From SLLG01 sp964403935 (GTDB lineage: Bacteria > Verrucomicrobiota > Verrucomicrobiia > Opitutales > Oceanipulchritudinaceae): a DNA stretch of 64,000 bases. The notes under the pieces are model-generated. The model had not been told where the DNA came from. It saw only the letters and a list, made by a program, of their open reading frames with translations, and made no database searches. This document shows, one piece after another, positions 52,472 to 61,347 of this stretch. The stretch lies in NCBI GenBank assembly GCA_964403935.1, contig CAYOIB010000006.1:7247-71246 (forward strand). Direction: 5' to 3'. The translations under genes were made by a program, and so were the position numbers. Every line of letters begins with the position of its first letter. Position 1 is the stretch's first letter.

Positions 52472-53974
52472 ATGCCTACAAACGAACTCTCTGATATCGG
52501 CCTTATTGGTTTGGCCGTCATGGGCCAGAACCTGGCCCTGAATATAGCCGACCACGGCTTCCGTATTTCGGTTTATAACCGGACGACGAGTAAGATGGAC
52601 GCCTTTGTCCAGGAACATCCGGACACACCGGGTGGGCTCCATGGTGAAGCAACCCTCGAAGGGTTTGTGAAGTCCCTCAAGCGCCCGCGGAAGATTATTA
52701 TCCTCGTGCAGGCGGGAGCCGGGACCGATGCGGTGATCGATAGCCTTGTGCCGCTTCTGGAAGAGGGCGATATCATTATCGATGGGGGCAACGCCAAGTG
52801 GACCGACACAATCCGTCGCGAGAAGGAGCTTACAGCCAAGAAGCTGCGCTTCGTTGGATCCGGGGTTTCCGGTGGTGAAGAAGGGGCGCGCTTTGGCCCG
52901 AGCCTCATGCCCGGTGGATCCCCCGAGGCTTGGGAACATTTGGAGCCGATCTGGACGGCTATCGCGGCAAAGGTCGATGAGCAAGGTCGCCCGCTCCTGG
53001 GAGCGGAGCCCGGAAAGCCGGTCGAGGGAGGGTCTGCCTGTTCCGCCTATATCGGTCCCGATGGTGCCGGGCACTATGTCAAAATGGTGCATAACGGAAT
53101 CGAATACGGTGACATGCAGATGATCTGCGAGGCCTACGATTTGATGAAGCACGTCCTCGGCATGGAGCCGGCAGAGATGGGCGAAGTCTTCAGTGAGTGG
53201 AATGGCGGGCTGTTGGATAGCTTCCTTATTGAGATCACAGCCGATATTCTGAAGCAGAAGGATCCCGTTACAGGGAAGGCTTTTGTCGACATCGTGCTCG
53301 ATACCGCAGGCCAGAAAGGCACCGGAAAATGGACCAGCGTGAATGCCCTTGATATGGGTGTGCCGGCCCCGACAGTGGCAGAAGCCGTTTTTGCCCGTTG
53401 CCTCAGCGCGCTGAAAGAAGAGCGTGTGGCGGCCTCCGACATCCTTAAGGGACCCGAGTTCAAGTTCGACGGAGACAGGTGCGAGTTCATCGAGGCCGTG
53501 CGAGATGCCCTCTATTGCTCCAAGATTTGTTCCTACGCCCAGGGTTTCCAGCTGATGCGTGAAGCCCAGAAGGAATACGGCTGGGAGCTGAACTTTGGCG
53601 AAATCGCCCAGATTTGGCGCGGGGGCTGTATTATTCGTGCTGCCTTCCTGCAGAAGATCACGGAAGCCTATGCCCGCGATCCGGAACTCGCCAACCTGTT
53701 GCTGGATCCATTTTTCAACGAGCAGATCCAGAAGGCCCAAGGTCATTGGCGGCATGTGGTTGCTGTGGCATCGCAGGCGGGGATCAGCATCCCGACCTTT
53801 AGCAGTGCCTTGAGTTATTACGACGGCTATCGCACGGCCCGGCTCCCTCAGAACTTGCTGCAGGCTCAGCGCGACTACTTCGGGGCTCATACTTATGAGC
53901 GGGTTGATCAAGAGCGCGGGAAGTTCTATCACATCGACTGGCCCAAGCCCGACCGGCCGCAGATCGAAAGCTGA
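52472..53974 (+). CDS. gnd: 6-phosphogluconate dehydrogenase, decarboxylating
   Basis: The enzyme makes ribulose 5-phosphate, CO2 and NADPH in the oxidative pentose phosphate pathway. The 500-residue protein has the N-terminal dinucleotide fold (IGLAVMGQNLALNIADHGF), FVGSGVSGGEEGARFGPSLM, the substrate motif HYVKMVHNGIEYGDMQMICE with the catalytic lysine, and the C-terminal region with YYDGYRTARLPQNLLQAQRD and a final HIDWP tail. It is the long type, about 470-500 residues. A strong terminator follows. Confidence 0.96.
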   Translation: MPTNELSDIGLIGLAVMGQNLALNIADHGFRISVYNRTTSKMDAFVQEHPDTPGGLHGEATLEGFVKSLKRPRKIIILVQAGAGTDAVIDSLVPLLEEGDIIIDGGNAKWTDTIRREKELTAKKLRFVGSGVSGGEEGARFGPSLMPGGSPEAWEHLEPIWTAIAAKVDEQGRPLLGAEPGKPVEGGSACSAYIGPDGAGHYVKMVHNGIEYGDMQMICEAYDLMKHVLGMEPAEMGEVFSEWNGGLLDSFLIEITADILKQKDPVTGKAFVDIVLDTAGQKGTGKWTSVNALDMGVPAPTVAEAVFARCLSALKEERVAASDILKGPEFKFDGDRCEFIEAVRDALYCSKICSYAQGFQLMREAQKEYGWELNFGEIAQIWRGGCIIRAAFLQKITEAYARDPELANLLLDPFFNEQIQKAQGHWRHVVAVASQAGISIPTFSSALSYYDGYRTARLPQNLLQAQRDYFGAHTYERVDQERGKFYHIDWPKPDRPQIES

Positions 53975-53999
53975 GGCGATTACTGGAGTTTGATTTTTG

Positions 54000-54036
54000 A
54001 ACGGGAGCAGTCGAAAGGCTGCTCCCGTTTTTTTAT
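54000..54036 (+). terminator. Rho-independent terminator after gnd
   Basis: AACGGGAGCAG (54000-54010) pairs with CTGCTCCCGTT (54019-54029) around an 8-nt loop. The arm runs straight into a T-tract. It starts 25 nt after the gnd stop. Confidence 0.9.
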
Positions 54037-54102
54037 GTGCGCCCGGCAGGGCGCATCTGCTGGAGAGTGCTCATGAACAGAGTTCAGGAAAGACCCCATA
54101 AT

Positions 54103-54132
54103 AAAAAAACCCGCTCCAAACGGAAGCGGGTT
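54103..54132 (-). terminator. Rho-independent terminator after the PEP-CTERM gene
   Basis: Read on the minus strand, AACCCGCT and its complement form a stem extended by a CC/GG pair with one bulged base. A run of seven T residues follows (A-run at 54103-54109 on the plus strand). It lies about 28 nt past the stop of the PEP-CTERM gene. Confidence 0.85.
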
Positions 54133-54160
54133 GAGAGAAGGTCGATATCCTTGATTGTTT

Positions 54161-54853
54161 TTACCTGTGCCTGCGGCGACGTAAGGCGACACCGATCAGG
54201 GCAACCAAACCAACGAGAATCGCGTAGGTTGAGGGCTCCGGAATCGCTGTAGCGGTAAGGGTCACATCGTCAAAGAAGAGAGCTTTGAGGTAATCGCCTT
54301 CATGGCGCATGCCCAGATAGACGGAGATCGTGTCGCCCGCATAGATCGGGTTATCAGCGGTGGAAAAGGTCAGGCTAACGGGATAGAATACATCCTCTTC
54401 TCCTGAACCCACGTTGCGGATATCAACATCGACGGAGGCGACATCGACGCCGTTTGCTCTCAATCCGCCCAGCGCATACCATTGGCCACTGGTTATGTAG
54501 CTATTCCGAGCGACATAAAATTGGAGCTCATAGGTGGTGTCGGGAGCAAAGGTTTCCGATAGTGTTGTCGAGATGGTTCCGCTGAAGGAAGTCGAGGAAT
54601 CGGAATCGCCTGTCATGGTGACTCGGGCCATCAGATTGCCGTGGATAGCTGCAAGACCATCTGAGGCCGCGACGCGCCCGGAGGTGCTGAAGCCGTCTTC
54701 TCCGCGCGGTTGGTCTTCCACCCATGAGGTGGGAACGATGTATTCGGCTTCACCGCCTTCTTCAAAGGAAGCGTTGGGGATTGTGAGAAAGGAATTCGCC
54801 GAAACAAGAGGAACGGCGAAAACGGAGATAATGGATAGGATGGGGAATTTCAT
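54161..54853 (-). CDS. PEP-CTERM sorted exported protein
   Basis: The 230-residue protein has a signal peptide (about 1-20), a beta-rich extracellular domain (LTIPNASFEEGGEAE and YELQFYVARNSYITSGQWYA), and a classic C-terminal sorting signal: PEPSTYAILVGLVALIGVAL followed by a run of arginines. An EpsH/exosortase would cut and attach it at the envelope. The domain resembles carbohydrate-binding-type jelly rolls found in PEP-CTERM families, but no specific function is clear. ATG 54853 is preferred to one 13 codons upstream. Confidence 0.85.
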   Translation of the reverse strand: MKFPILSIISVFAVPLVSANSFLTIPNASFEEGGEAEYIVPTSWVEDQPRGEDGFSTSGRVAASDGLAAIHGNLMARVTMTGDSDSSTSFSGTISTTLSETFAPDTTYELQFYVARNSYITSGQWYALGGLRANGVDVASVDVDIRNVGSGEEDVFYPVSLTFSTADNPIYAGDTISVYLGMRHEGDYLKALFFDDVTLTATAIPEPSTYAILVGLVALIGVALRRRRHR

Positions 54854-54914
54854 AACGGCATTGAAGGTATGGTACAAATTCCTGAGGGTCAATGGCTATT
54901 ACCAAAATCGACAT

Positions 54915-57245
54915 CTATCGCTGAAGTTGATGAAGCCAGTTTTCAAGATCCAGATCGGTCCGCAGGGTGTGCTTGGGGCTGCAAACGGGGTCGATGAGAT
55001 CTTGGTAGTTTTTTTCAGTAAAGCGTCGGCAATGCAAGAGGATGCGGGCCCGCTGGCCGGGGGCTCGGATCAGTCGCCCAAGAGCTTGGTTGATCTTGAT
55101 CATGGCCGGGATGAGGTAAGCGCGGTTGAAAGCGGCCTCAGGCCCGAATTGCTGAAAGGCCTCCCGGCGGGCTTCCTGAAGAGAATTGACCTCGGGCAGG
55201 GCAGGACCGACCACCATGGCCATGTCGACACGGCCGCCGAGAAGGTCGATGCCCTCAGTAAATCCGGTGCCAAGAACGAGGAAAAGCGCATGCGCCGTGA
55301 GGAGGTTCTCCTCGATGAAAGCCGTTTGTTCGGCGAGGGAAAGCCCGCGCGGCGCGAGCGCGATGCGCAGGGCGGGATCGTAGAAAGGGCAGTAGGCCAT
55401 CACATTCTCGGCGTACTTGTAGCTCGGGAAAAAGACGACGAGGGGGGAGCGGCTGTGTAGTGAAAGTTTCGCTACTGTTTCGGCCGTGATCGCGACGGTG
55501 CGGGGGCGATCGCGAAAGACGGTGCTGATCCGGGCATCGACGGCCACATCGTAAGCACCGGTGCGCCACGGAGCCGCGGCCTCGACGACAACGGCTTTGT
55601 CCGGGGAAATACCAAAAGATGCCAAGGTTGGCTCGATGGGACGCAGGGTGGCGGACATCAACAGCGTATGAGCGAAGGGCTCAATATCCGTCGCAATAAA
55701 GGGCGCGGCATCGAGACACGTCAGCCGGACTTCGCCTTTGGCGGGCGACCACATAAAGCGATCGATTCGATGGTCCTGTAACCGACGGGTATCGAGGAGA
55801 TCCCAAAGAATCTCGCGGGTAAGCTCTGAAATGGTATCCGGGTCGGGAAAGTTTTGCAGGAGGCGGTCGACAGTATTTTCGATAGCGCCGATGAAGGCGT
55901 ATTCCGCTTCCGGTGGGGGCGTATTTGTTCTTGGGAAAGCTTCACACTCACGCGCTAGATCGTCGATTGAATCCGGGAGGGAACTGAAAGGTAGAAGAGC
56001 GGCAAGTTCTCCCGCAACCAAGTGAAGAGCGTCCGCCCGGAAAGAAGCGGACCACGCCTCGGCGGTGCGCGATGGGAGGTTATGGGCTTCATCAACAATC
56101 AGGCAGGTGCGGGCGGGATCAAAGCCGGGTTGGTGAAGGAAGACTCCTGCGTGCCGGGGAGAAAAGATGTAGTTGCAATCGCCGATCCAGATATCCGCCC
56201 ATGGTAAGAGCGCGCGGGTGATTTCGTAAGGCGGCAGTTGGTGTTGTTCGCCGAGTTCCTGGATTCGGGGTAGATCAACCGTTCCGTCCTGGAAGAGGTC
56301 AGGCAAAGGGAGGTTGGCTTGGCTCCATGCGGCTTCAAGCTGGTCCGAAGGGATCGGACTTCCGCCGTGTTCAGCCCGACTGCGCATTTGCAGGTAGTTG
56401 AAGCCGCCTTCGGGAGGCCGCATGGCTGCCAGCTGCTGGCAGACTTCAACCTGACCCGTCGACTTGGCGGTGAGATAAATGATTCGGTCCACGAGGCCGT
56501 CGCGGAGGGATTCCAAGGCGATTTGAAGAGCGAGACCCGTCTTGCCAAATCCAGTGGGTGCTTCGAGGACTGTGATGCGGCTCTGTTGAAAGGAGGCCCG
56601 CAGAGCTGCGCTGGTTTCGAGCTGACCTTCTCTCGCCCTATTGAATGGGGGGAGGAAGTCCAATCCGCGAACAGCCAAAGAATGACGCAGGCGAGCATTG
56701 AGGAAATTGGTGAGGCGCTGGAGGCAGGTATCGAGCCGATCCTCGGCATCGTTGATGGCAACCGACTGCGTCAACCCTTGGTCAATGTCGACGAAAACGA
56801 CTTCGGCGCGCACCGGCAGAGCCGTCTCTTTCAGCAGCGTGGAGGGTGCGAGCGCAAGGTATATGGCTGCCTGATTGAAGTAATCGGGATAATCATGCTC
56901 CAGTTCTTCAGTTGAGAGCGGAAGGGCGCGGCGAACCGTTTTCACCTCGCGCAGGCAGATGCCATCAGGTTCGTGCAGAATCTGGTCGATCCGTCCCTGA
57001 ATGCGGAAGGTCCAGCCTGCGTGATCCCATTGAGCCAGGAGGCTGGCTTCAAAGATCGCCTTGCGTCCAGGATCCGCTTGCACGGCCTCATTCAATTGCT
57101 CCCGCAAGGTCTGATGCCACTGCATTCCCACCTCCGCCCGCCACCGACCGGTGGGCCGGGCATCGGACGGGCGCGGCCCGAGACGGAAGTTGGCCAAGTC
57201 GGTGACGGAGAGGTCGACGGTTCGCTCGGAAAAGGAAATATGCAT
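54915..57245 (-). CDS. RecB-type nuclease fused to a Rad3/DinG-like helicase, no Fe-S cysteines
   Basis: The 776-residue protein has an N-terminal PD-(D/E)xK nuclease-like domain (about 10-200) with H44, D87 in RIQGRID and E100-x-K102 in REVKT, the RecB-type active site. The helicase follows, with Walker A EAPTGFGKT (228-236), DEAH box VDEAHN (384-389), SATL motif and a C-terminal GRLIRAPGQRARILLHCRR motif VI. In the related XPD/DinG group four clustered cysteines between Walker A and DEAH hold an iron-sulfur cluster. Here that interval has only three scattered cysteines (269, 357, 381). It is likely a DNA repair or processing enzyme. Confidence 0.85.
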   Translation of the reverse strand: MHISFSERTVDLSVTDLANFRLGPRPSDARPTGRWRAEVGMQWHQTLREQLNEAVQADPGRKAIFEASLLAQWDHAGWTFRIQGRIDQILHEPDGICLREVKTVRRALPLSTEELEHDYPDYFNQAAIYLALAPSTLLKETALPVRAEVVFVDIDQGLTQSVAINDAEDRLDTCLQRLTNFLNARLRHSLAVRGLDFLPPFNRAREGQLETSAALRASFQQSRITVLEAPTGFGKTGLALQIALESLRDGLVDRIIYLTAKSTGQVEVCQQLAAMRPPEGGFNYLQMRSRAEHGGSPIPSDQLEAAWSQANLPLPDLFQDGTVDLPRIQELGEQHQLPPYEITRALLPWADIWIGDCNYIFSPRHAGVFLHQPGFDPARTCLIVDEAHNLPSRTAEAWSASFRADALHLVAGELAALLPFSSLPDSIDDLARECEAFPRTNTPPPEAEYAFIGAIENTVDRLLQNFPDPDTISELTREILWDLLDTRRLQDHRIDRFMWSPAKGEVRLTCLDAAPFIATDIEPFAHTLLMSATLRPIEPTLASFGISPDKAVVVEAAAPWRTGAYDVAVDARISTVFRDRPRTVAITAETVAKLSLHSRSPLVVFFPSYKYAENVMAYCPFYDPALRIALAPRGLSLAEQTAFIEENLLTAHALFLVLGTGFTEGIDLLGGRVDMAMVVGPALPEVNSLQEARREAFQQFGPEAAFNRAYLIPAMIKINQALGRLIRAPGQRARILLHCRRFTEKNYQDLIDPVCSPKHTLRTDLDLENWLHQLQR

Positions 57246-57474
57246 GGGAAGGCTCGACTCCTATCACGTTGATTGCCCGCCATGGACGACCGCCAGCCAA
57301 AACCTCTTATATCGAGGTAAACAAAGCCCTCGCTCAAAGAACACGTTTTACGAACGCTGGGTAGATGTCTGTGATTAAAATAGGGTGTTTTGCCTAAATT
57401 GTTGTCGACAGGACCTCCTTTGTCCTAAAGAACAAAACATCCCTGCCGTTTAATCTGGAAACGGGCTTTTATCT
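57246..57474. other. Divergent intergenic region before cheW
   Basis: This 229-bp gap separates the nuclease-helicase start from cheW. It holds the sigma-28-like promoter at 57426-57452. The rest is AT-richer than the flanking genes (around 57360-57440) and shows no gene or strong hairpin. Confidence 0.6.
57426..57452 (+). promoter_or_regulatory. Sigma-28-like promoter before cheW
   Basis: TAAA (57426-57429) is followed after exactly 15 nt by GCCGTTTA (57445-57452), six of eight positions identical to the GCCGATAA -10 consensus. Transcription would begin near 57460, about 15 nt before the cheW ATG. This is the best FliA-type promoter candidate in the window. Confidence 0.65.
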
Positions 57475-58038
57475 ATGACGCGTCACTCTCCAGCCACCAG
57501 AAATGATCGGTCGAAAAACCGGGCCGCGCAGCGGTATCTGATCTTTACCGTCGCGGAAGACCATTACGCGGTGGGTGTGCTGAAGGTTTCCGAAATCATC
57601 CAGATCCAGCCCATCACCCGCATCGCCAAGCTTCCGCCGTATGTAAAAGGTGTGATCAATCTGCGTGGCAAAGTCATTCCTGTCATCGATCTTCGGCTGA
57701 AATTCGAATTCGCCGAGGCCAGTTACGGCGACCGCACATGCATTGTTGTGGTCTTCATCAAGGGCGAGAGCGGGCAGGAACACCTCACCGGGCTGATCGT
57801 CGATGGGGTGGAAGAGGTGGCTCATCTCAAGGATGAAGAGATCGTGGAAGCGCACAGCTTTGGACACAGCTTTCTCGCGGCGGATTACATCTTCGGCGTG
57901 GTCAAGATGGGCGAGCAAATCGCGACAATTCTCGATATAGACCGGGTCGTAAACGATCGCACCCTAAGAAAAATCGAAGAAGCCACGGGTGAATTGGAGA
58001 ACGCCACCGCGCTCTCCCAATCGTCAGATGAGACATGA
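57475..58038 (+). CDS. cheW: Chemotaxis coupling protein CheW
   Basis: CheW links chemoreceptors to CheA. The 187-residue protein has an N-terminal basic tail (about 1-18), then the CheW SH3-like fold: YLIFTVAEDHYAVGVLKVSE, PPYVKGVINLRGKVIPVIDL, a TCIVVVFIKGE strand and GLIVDGVEEVAHLKDEEI. A short C-terminal tail ends the protein. It is the first gene of a plus-strand group that also encodes a chemoreceptor, and it is about 32 kb from cheA. Confidence 0.94.
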   Translation: MTRHSPATRNDRSKNRAAQRYLIFTVAEDHYAVGVLKVSEIIQIQPITRIAKLPPYVKGVINLRGKVIPVIDLRLKFEFAEASYGDRTCIVVVFIKGESGQEHLTGLIVDGVEEVAHLKDEEIVEAHSFGHSFLAADYIFGVVKMGEQIATILDIDRVVNDRTLRKIEEATGELENATALSQSSDET

Positions 58039-58066
58039 TTCCTGGGTCCCTATCTCTTTTAAAACA

Positions 58067-58618
58067 ATGAACTGCTACTTGTCCTCCATTCGATCCTTGG
58101 CGAAGGCTTTACAGACCTCCACCTTCCTCGGGACTCTGTTCCTGGCATCGAGCCTCTCCAGCTTGGCCAGCTCTATTACACTTCTCTCCGGAGAGGTGGT
58201 GGAAGGAGAGATCCTTGTCGCCAATCATGAATCGCTTATCGTGGCGCTGAAGGATGGAGGCGCAAAAACACTGGCGACAGATGAGCTCCAACCAGAGTCT
58301 CTGGAACTCCTTCGGGCATGGAAGGATAGAAATCCCCGGTTGGCATCGGTGCACACCCGATTTGATCGTCCGCCTGTGCCCCGTCGGACGGTTGAGCCCG
58401 CGCGGGAACGGGTTCCCGCAGGTGCATCGGGCATGGTCAGCATCGGCCTTGTGATCGATGAAGCAGGACGGGTTATTACAGCGGAGGTCCTGCGTTCACA
58501 GCATGCCGGCTTGGAGACGGAGGCTATAAATGCTGTAAGGCGCTGGATCTTTGACCCCGCGGAAGTCGGGAATTCACCGGTGACAAGCTACATTGTCGTG
58601 CCGTTACGTTTTAATTGA
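58067..58618 (+). CDS. Exported TonB C-terminal-domain protein
   Basis: The 183-residue protein starts at ATG 58067 with an exported-protein type leader (about 1-37). A small beta-rich domain (ITLLSGEVVEGEILVANHES, about 38-85) follows, and then a TonB-C-type domain (about 115-183) with GLVIDEAGRVITAEVLRSQH and INAVRRWIFDPAEV. It lacks the cytoplasmic ExbB/ExbD-interacting helix and long proline linker of true TonB. The rare placement between cheW and a chemoreceptor is notable. It may be a periplasmic partner of the receptor or lipoprotein. Confidence 0.75.
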   Translation: MNCYLSSIRSLAKALQTSTFLGTLFLASSLSSLASSITLLSGEVVEGEILVANHESLIVALKDGGAKTLATDELQPESLELLRAWKDRNPRLASVHTRFDRPPVPRRTVEPARERVPAGASGMVSIGLVIDEAGRVITAEVLRSQHAGLETEAINAVRRWIFDPAEVGNSPVTSYIVVPLRFN

Positions 58619-58645
58619 GGCGATTCATTCGGAGAACTGCATACT

Positions 58646-60673
58646 ATGTTTATCACTTCTATCTGGAAGCGGATCGGCCTTGGAGGTAAGGTTGCCATCC
58701 TGTTCTTTGTCAGCTTGTTGCTGATTATTCTGATAAGCGCGGCCATGATGTATTCATTTGACCGTGTGACAAAGGCAACCGAAGCCTATAGCCAATCCCG
58801 GACAGAGGCCGCCGCCTTGGTTGCATGGGAACGTGGAATCTACGAGCTTCGTGACGGGATTAATCGTCACCTTGTGACTTGGGATCCAGCGCTTGGGGAA
58901 GAAGTGACGGTATTGGGTGTGCAATCGCGGAAGCGGGTAGACGAAGCATTGCAAGTGATTGAGGATCCAGATCGCCGCGCTCTCCTTAGCCAGGCTGTCG
59001 AAGCCCTGAATAACATGCAGACAGCGTATTTGGACCAAGTCGGTATCCGTGAGAAGAGCCAAAAGCTTCAGGCGGAGACGATGAATCCATTGCGTGATCG
59101 TATTGAGGATCACATTGATCACTTGATCGAAAGTGAACGCATGACCGGTGCCATTGCGGGCGCGCTTTCGCTCACGCAGCTTCGGCTCAGGTTGATGGAG
59201 GTGCGGAGCGATGTGCAGAATTTCCTCATGACGGGGCGGGCACAGTATTCGGAAGCAGCCACAGAGGAGATGCGAATACTCATAGCTGACTTTCAGGGGC
59301 TGTTGATCGAGTACGAGGAGATGCTTGAATTCGATGACTCGCTCGCTGACTCGGTCAAGGAGACGAGGTTAAAAGCAATGCTGGAGGATGCGGCTTTGTA
59401 TGATCAGGCGATTATCCAGCTAACCGAGCATCAGGAGGAGATGTCCCGCTTGATGACGCAGGATCTCGCCAGTGCGCAGATCTATCTTCAATCTGTGATT
59501 CAGCGGCTTCTTGCCGAATTGGCGGTTTGGGAAGCGGATGTCGCCGAGGATTTGACGCGCCTTATCGGGAGCTCCAGCAAGCTTGGCATGGCGGCGGGAG
59601 CGGGCGGTATCCTCTTCTGTCTGTTGGCTGGCTATTTCCTGAATCGGTGGATGAAGCGGACGCTTGAAACTATGGCCGAAAAACTGCGGATCGCCGCCCG
59701 GGAAACGGACGCGGCTTCGGCCCAGATCGCTGCCTCCAGTCAGGAGCTGGCCTCTGGTGCGAATCAGCAAGCGGCCTCGCTTGAGGAAACATCTGCCTCG
59801 ATGGAGGAGATGGCCGGAATGGTGGAACGAAGTACAGAGAATGCTATCAAGGCCAGAGAATGCTCCAAGATCGCCCGGGAAGCGGCTCACGGGGGCGTGC
59901 GTGACATGGATGCCATGGCGGCTTCGATGAATACCATTATTCAGTCGAGCAAGGAGATTTCGAAAATCATCAAGACAATCGACGAGATTGCTTTTCAGAC
60001 CAATATTCTAGCGTTGAATGCGGCTGTGGAAGCCGCCCGGGCTGGGGAAGCTGGGGCAGGCTTTGCTGTTGTGGCCGAAGAAGTTAGAAACCTTGCACAG
60101 CGAAGTGCTGCGGCTGCACGGGAGACCTCTGACCGACTCGGTGCCGCCGCCGAGCAAACGGAGCACGGTGCCCGGATGAGTCGGAAAGTGGGTGAAAGTC
60201 TCGAGCGAATCGTGGCGCGGGTTCAGGAAGTGGATAAACTCGTGGAAGAGATTGCCGCCTCAAGCATGGAGCAGAGCCAGGGTATCAAGCAGATCAACGT
60301 TGCGGTCATGCAAATGGGCGAGGTCACGCAGTCGAACGCCGCGGGAGCGGAGGAGACAGCGGCAGCTGGATCGATGCTGCGGGAACAGGCGACAGATCTC
60401 AAGGCCGCGGTGAGCTTGCTTCTCGCCCTGGTTAACGGTGAAAGTGATCAGGAAATGAACGCATCCGGAATGGACAACGCTTCATGGGAAGAAGCCGGCT
60501 CTGCTGAGAGACATCCCAGGAAAGGGCAGAGCCCGGATTTCGCGGATGATTTCGACGAAGGAGATCGGAAAAGGGATCGGCCAAACGACCGAGCAAAGAA
60601 GCCAGGGAAGAAGGAAGTTGCCCTCGCGGCAGAATCTTCCGATGAAAGCCGGATTGAGGACTTCTTCCGATGA
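58646..60673 (+). CDS. Methyl-accepting chemotaxis protein
   Basis: The 675-residue receptor has two membrane helices (about 16-38 and 312-334). They flank an all-helical periplasmic sensor of about 270 residues, which resembles helical-bimodular-type domains. The cytoplasmic signalling hairpin tip is standard (IDEIAFQTNILALNAAVEAA and GEAGAGFAVVAEEVRNLAQR, about residues 445-482). Flanking adaptation helices contain SQELASGANQQAASLEETSA. No HAMP domain is obvious after the second helix. A charged disordered tail of about 70 residues ends with DESRIEDFFR and could reach adaptation enzymes. Confidence 0.92.
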   Translation: MFITSIWKRIGLGGKVAILFFVSLLLIILISAAMMYSFDRVTKATEAYSQSRTEAAALVAWERGIYELRDGINRHLVTWDPALGEEVTVLGVQSRKRVDEALQVIEDPDRRALLSQAVEALNNMQTAYLDQVGIREKSQKLQAETMNPLRDRIEDHIDHLIESERMTGAIAGALSLTQLRLRLMEVRSDVQNFLMTGRAQYSEAATEEMRILIADFQGLLIEYEEMLEFDDSLADSVKETRLKAMLEDAALYDQAIIQLTEHQEEMSRLMTQDLASAQIYLQSVIQRLLAELAVWEADVAEDLTRLIGSSSKLGMAAGAGGILFCLLAGYFLNRWMKRTLETMAEKLRIAARETDAASAQIAASSQELASGANQQAASLEETSASMEEMAGMVERSTENAIKARECSKIAREAAHGGVRDMDAMAASMNTIIQSSKEISKIIKTIDEIAFQTNILALNAAVEAARAGEAGAGFAVVAEEVRNLAQRSAAAARETSDRLGAAAEQTEHGARMSRKVGESLERIVARVQEVDKLVEEIAASSMEQSQGIKQINVAVMQMGEVTQSNAAGAEETAAAGSMLREQATDLKAAVSLLLALVNGESDQEMNASGMDNASWEEAGSAERHPRKGQSPDFADDFDEGDRKRDRPNDRAKKPGKKEVALAAESSDESRIEDFFR

Positions 60674-60692
60674 TTACGATTTGCATTTGCAG

Positions 60693-61346
60693 ATGATGAG
60701 ATTGGCTCGACGACCGCTGGATCGACAGGTTGCTCCTTCAGTATTTGGTCGGGGCAGGGCGGCGCTCATTTTTCTTTTTATCATCACGCTCTTTATCGGT
60801 TGTCAGCGGGCGGAGCGTCGGGTCGGGCAAACGGTTGTAGGGGCGGGGATCGAGATCCACAATGTTTACGTCGATCCGGCGATTGATGCGCGCATCCGTG
60901 AAGTTGCGGTCCTCCCTGTTTCGGGGATGGGTTCGCCTGAGGAGGCGGAGCAGCTGCGGGCAGTCTTCATTGAAGAGCTTCACCGTAAGCGGCGTTACCA
61001 CATCCTGCCTGAAGAGGGTGCTCTGGCGATGGCTGATGCCGTTCTTCAGGTCCATGTCATCTCGTATCATTCCTACAAACCAGTTTCTTTAGGTATCCGG
61101 GCTACACTTGCCCGAGCCGATGACGGTGTTGTTTTTTGGGCGGTCGAGGAGCATTTTCAGAGCGGAGATCCAGCCGTACGCCGATCGGCGATGCGGTTTG
61201 CCCGAGACCGTTATCGGCAGGCCTATCCGGCACCAAGCGGCGAAGGTATCCTTCTCAGCCCAACACGATTTGCTCATTTCGCCGCCGCAACTTTGTTTTC
61301 CACGCTCCCGACTCGGGAGGACATTGGCTCCTCGCCAAGGCTGTGA
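60693..61346 (+). CDS. Lipoprotein of unknown function
   Basis: The 217-residue protein has an N-terminal basic region and hydrophobic core ending in a lipobox, LFIGC (cysteine about 36). The mature part starts with short beta strands and a REVAVLPVSGMGSPEEAEQL segment. That resembles TolB-N/LpoB-like domains seen in several envelope lipoproteins, including flagellar FlgO/FlgT-like ones, but this is only a resemblance by eye. ATG 60693 (or 60696) is chosen; upstream codons overlap the receptor end. It is 19 nt after the receptor and 1 nt before the HDOD gene. Confidence 0.7.
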   Translation: MMRLARRPLDRQVAPSVFGRGRAALIFLFIITLFIGCQRAERRVGQTVVGAGIEIHNVYVDPAIDARIREVAVLPVSGMGSPEEAEQLRAVFIEELHRKRRYHILPEEGALAMADAVLQVHVISYHSYKPVSLGIRATLARADDGVVFWAVEEHFQSGDPAVRRSAMRFARDRYRQAYPAPSGEGILLSPTRFAHFAAATLFSTLPTREDIGSSPRL

Positions 61347-61347
61347 C

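Noticed and set aside
52340..53932. A 530-codon open frame on the minus strand opposite gnd
   Set aside because: It is a shadow of gnd caused by GC-rich codon use. Its translation shows no recognisable family and the plus-strand frame is a full, conserved enzyme.
57376..57398. A TAAA with GCC further along, before cheW
   Set aside because: Spacing is 12 nt rather than 15, and the site at 57426 matches much better.
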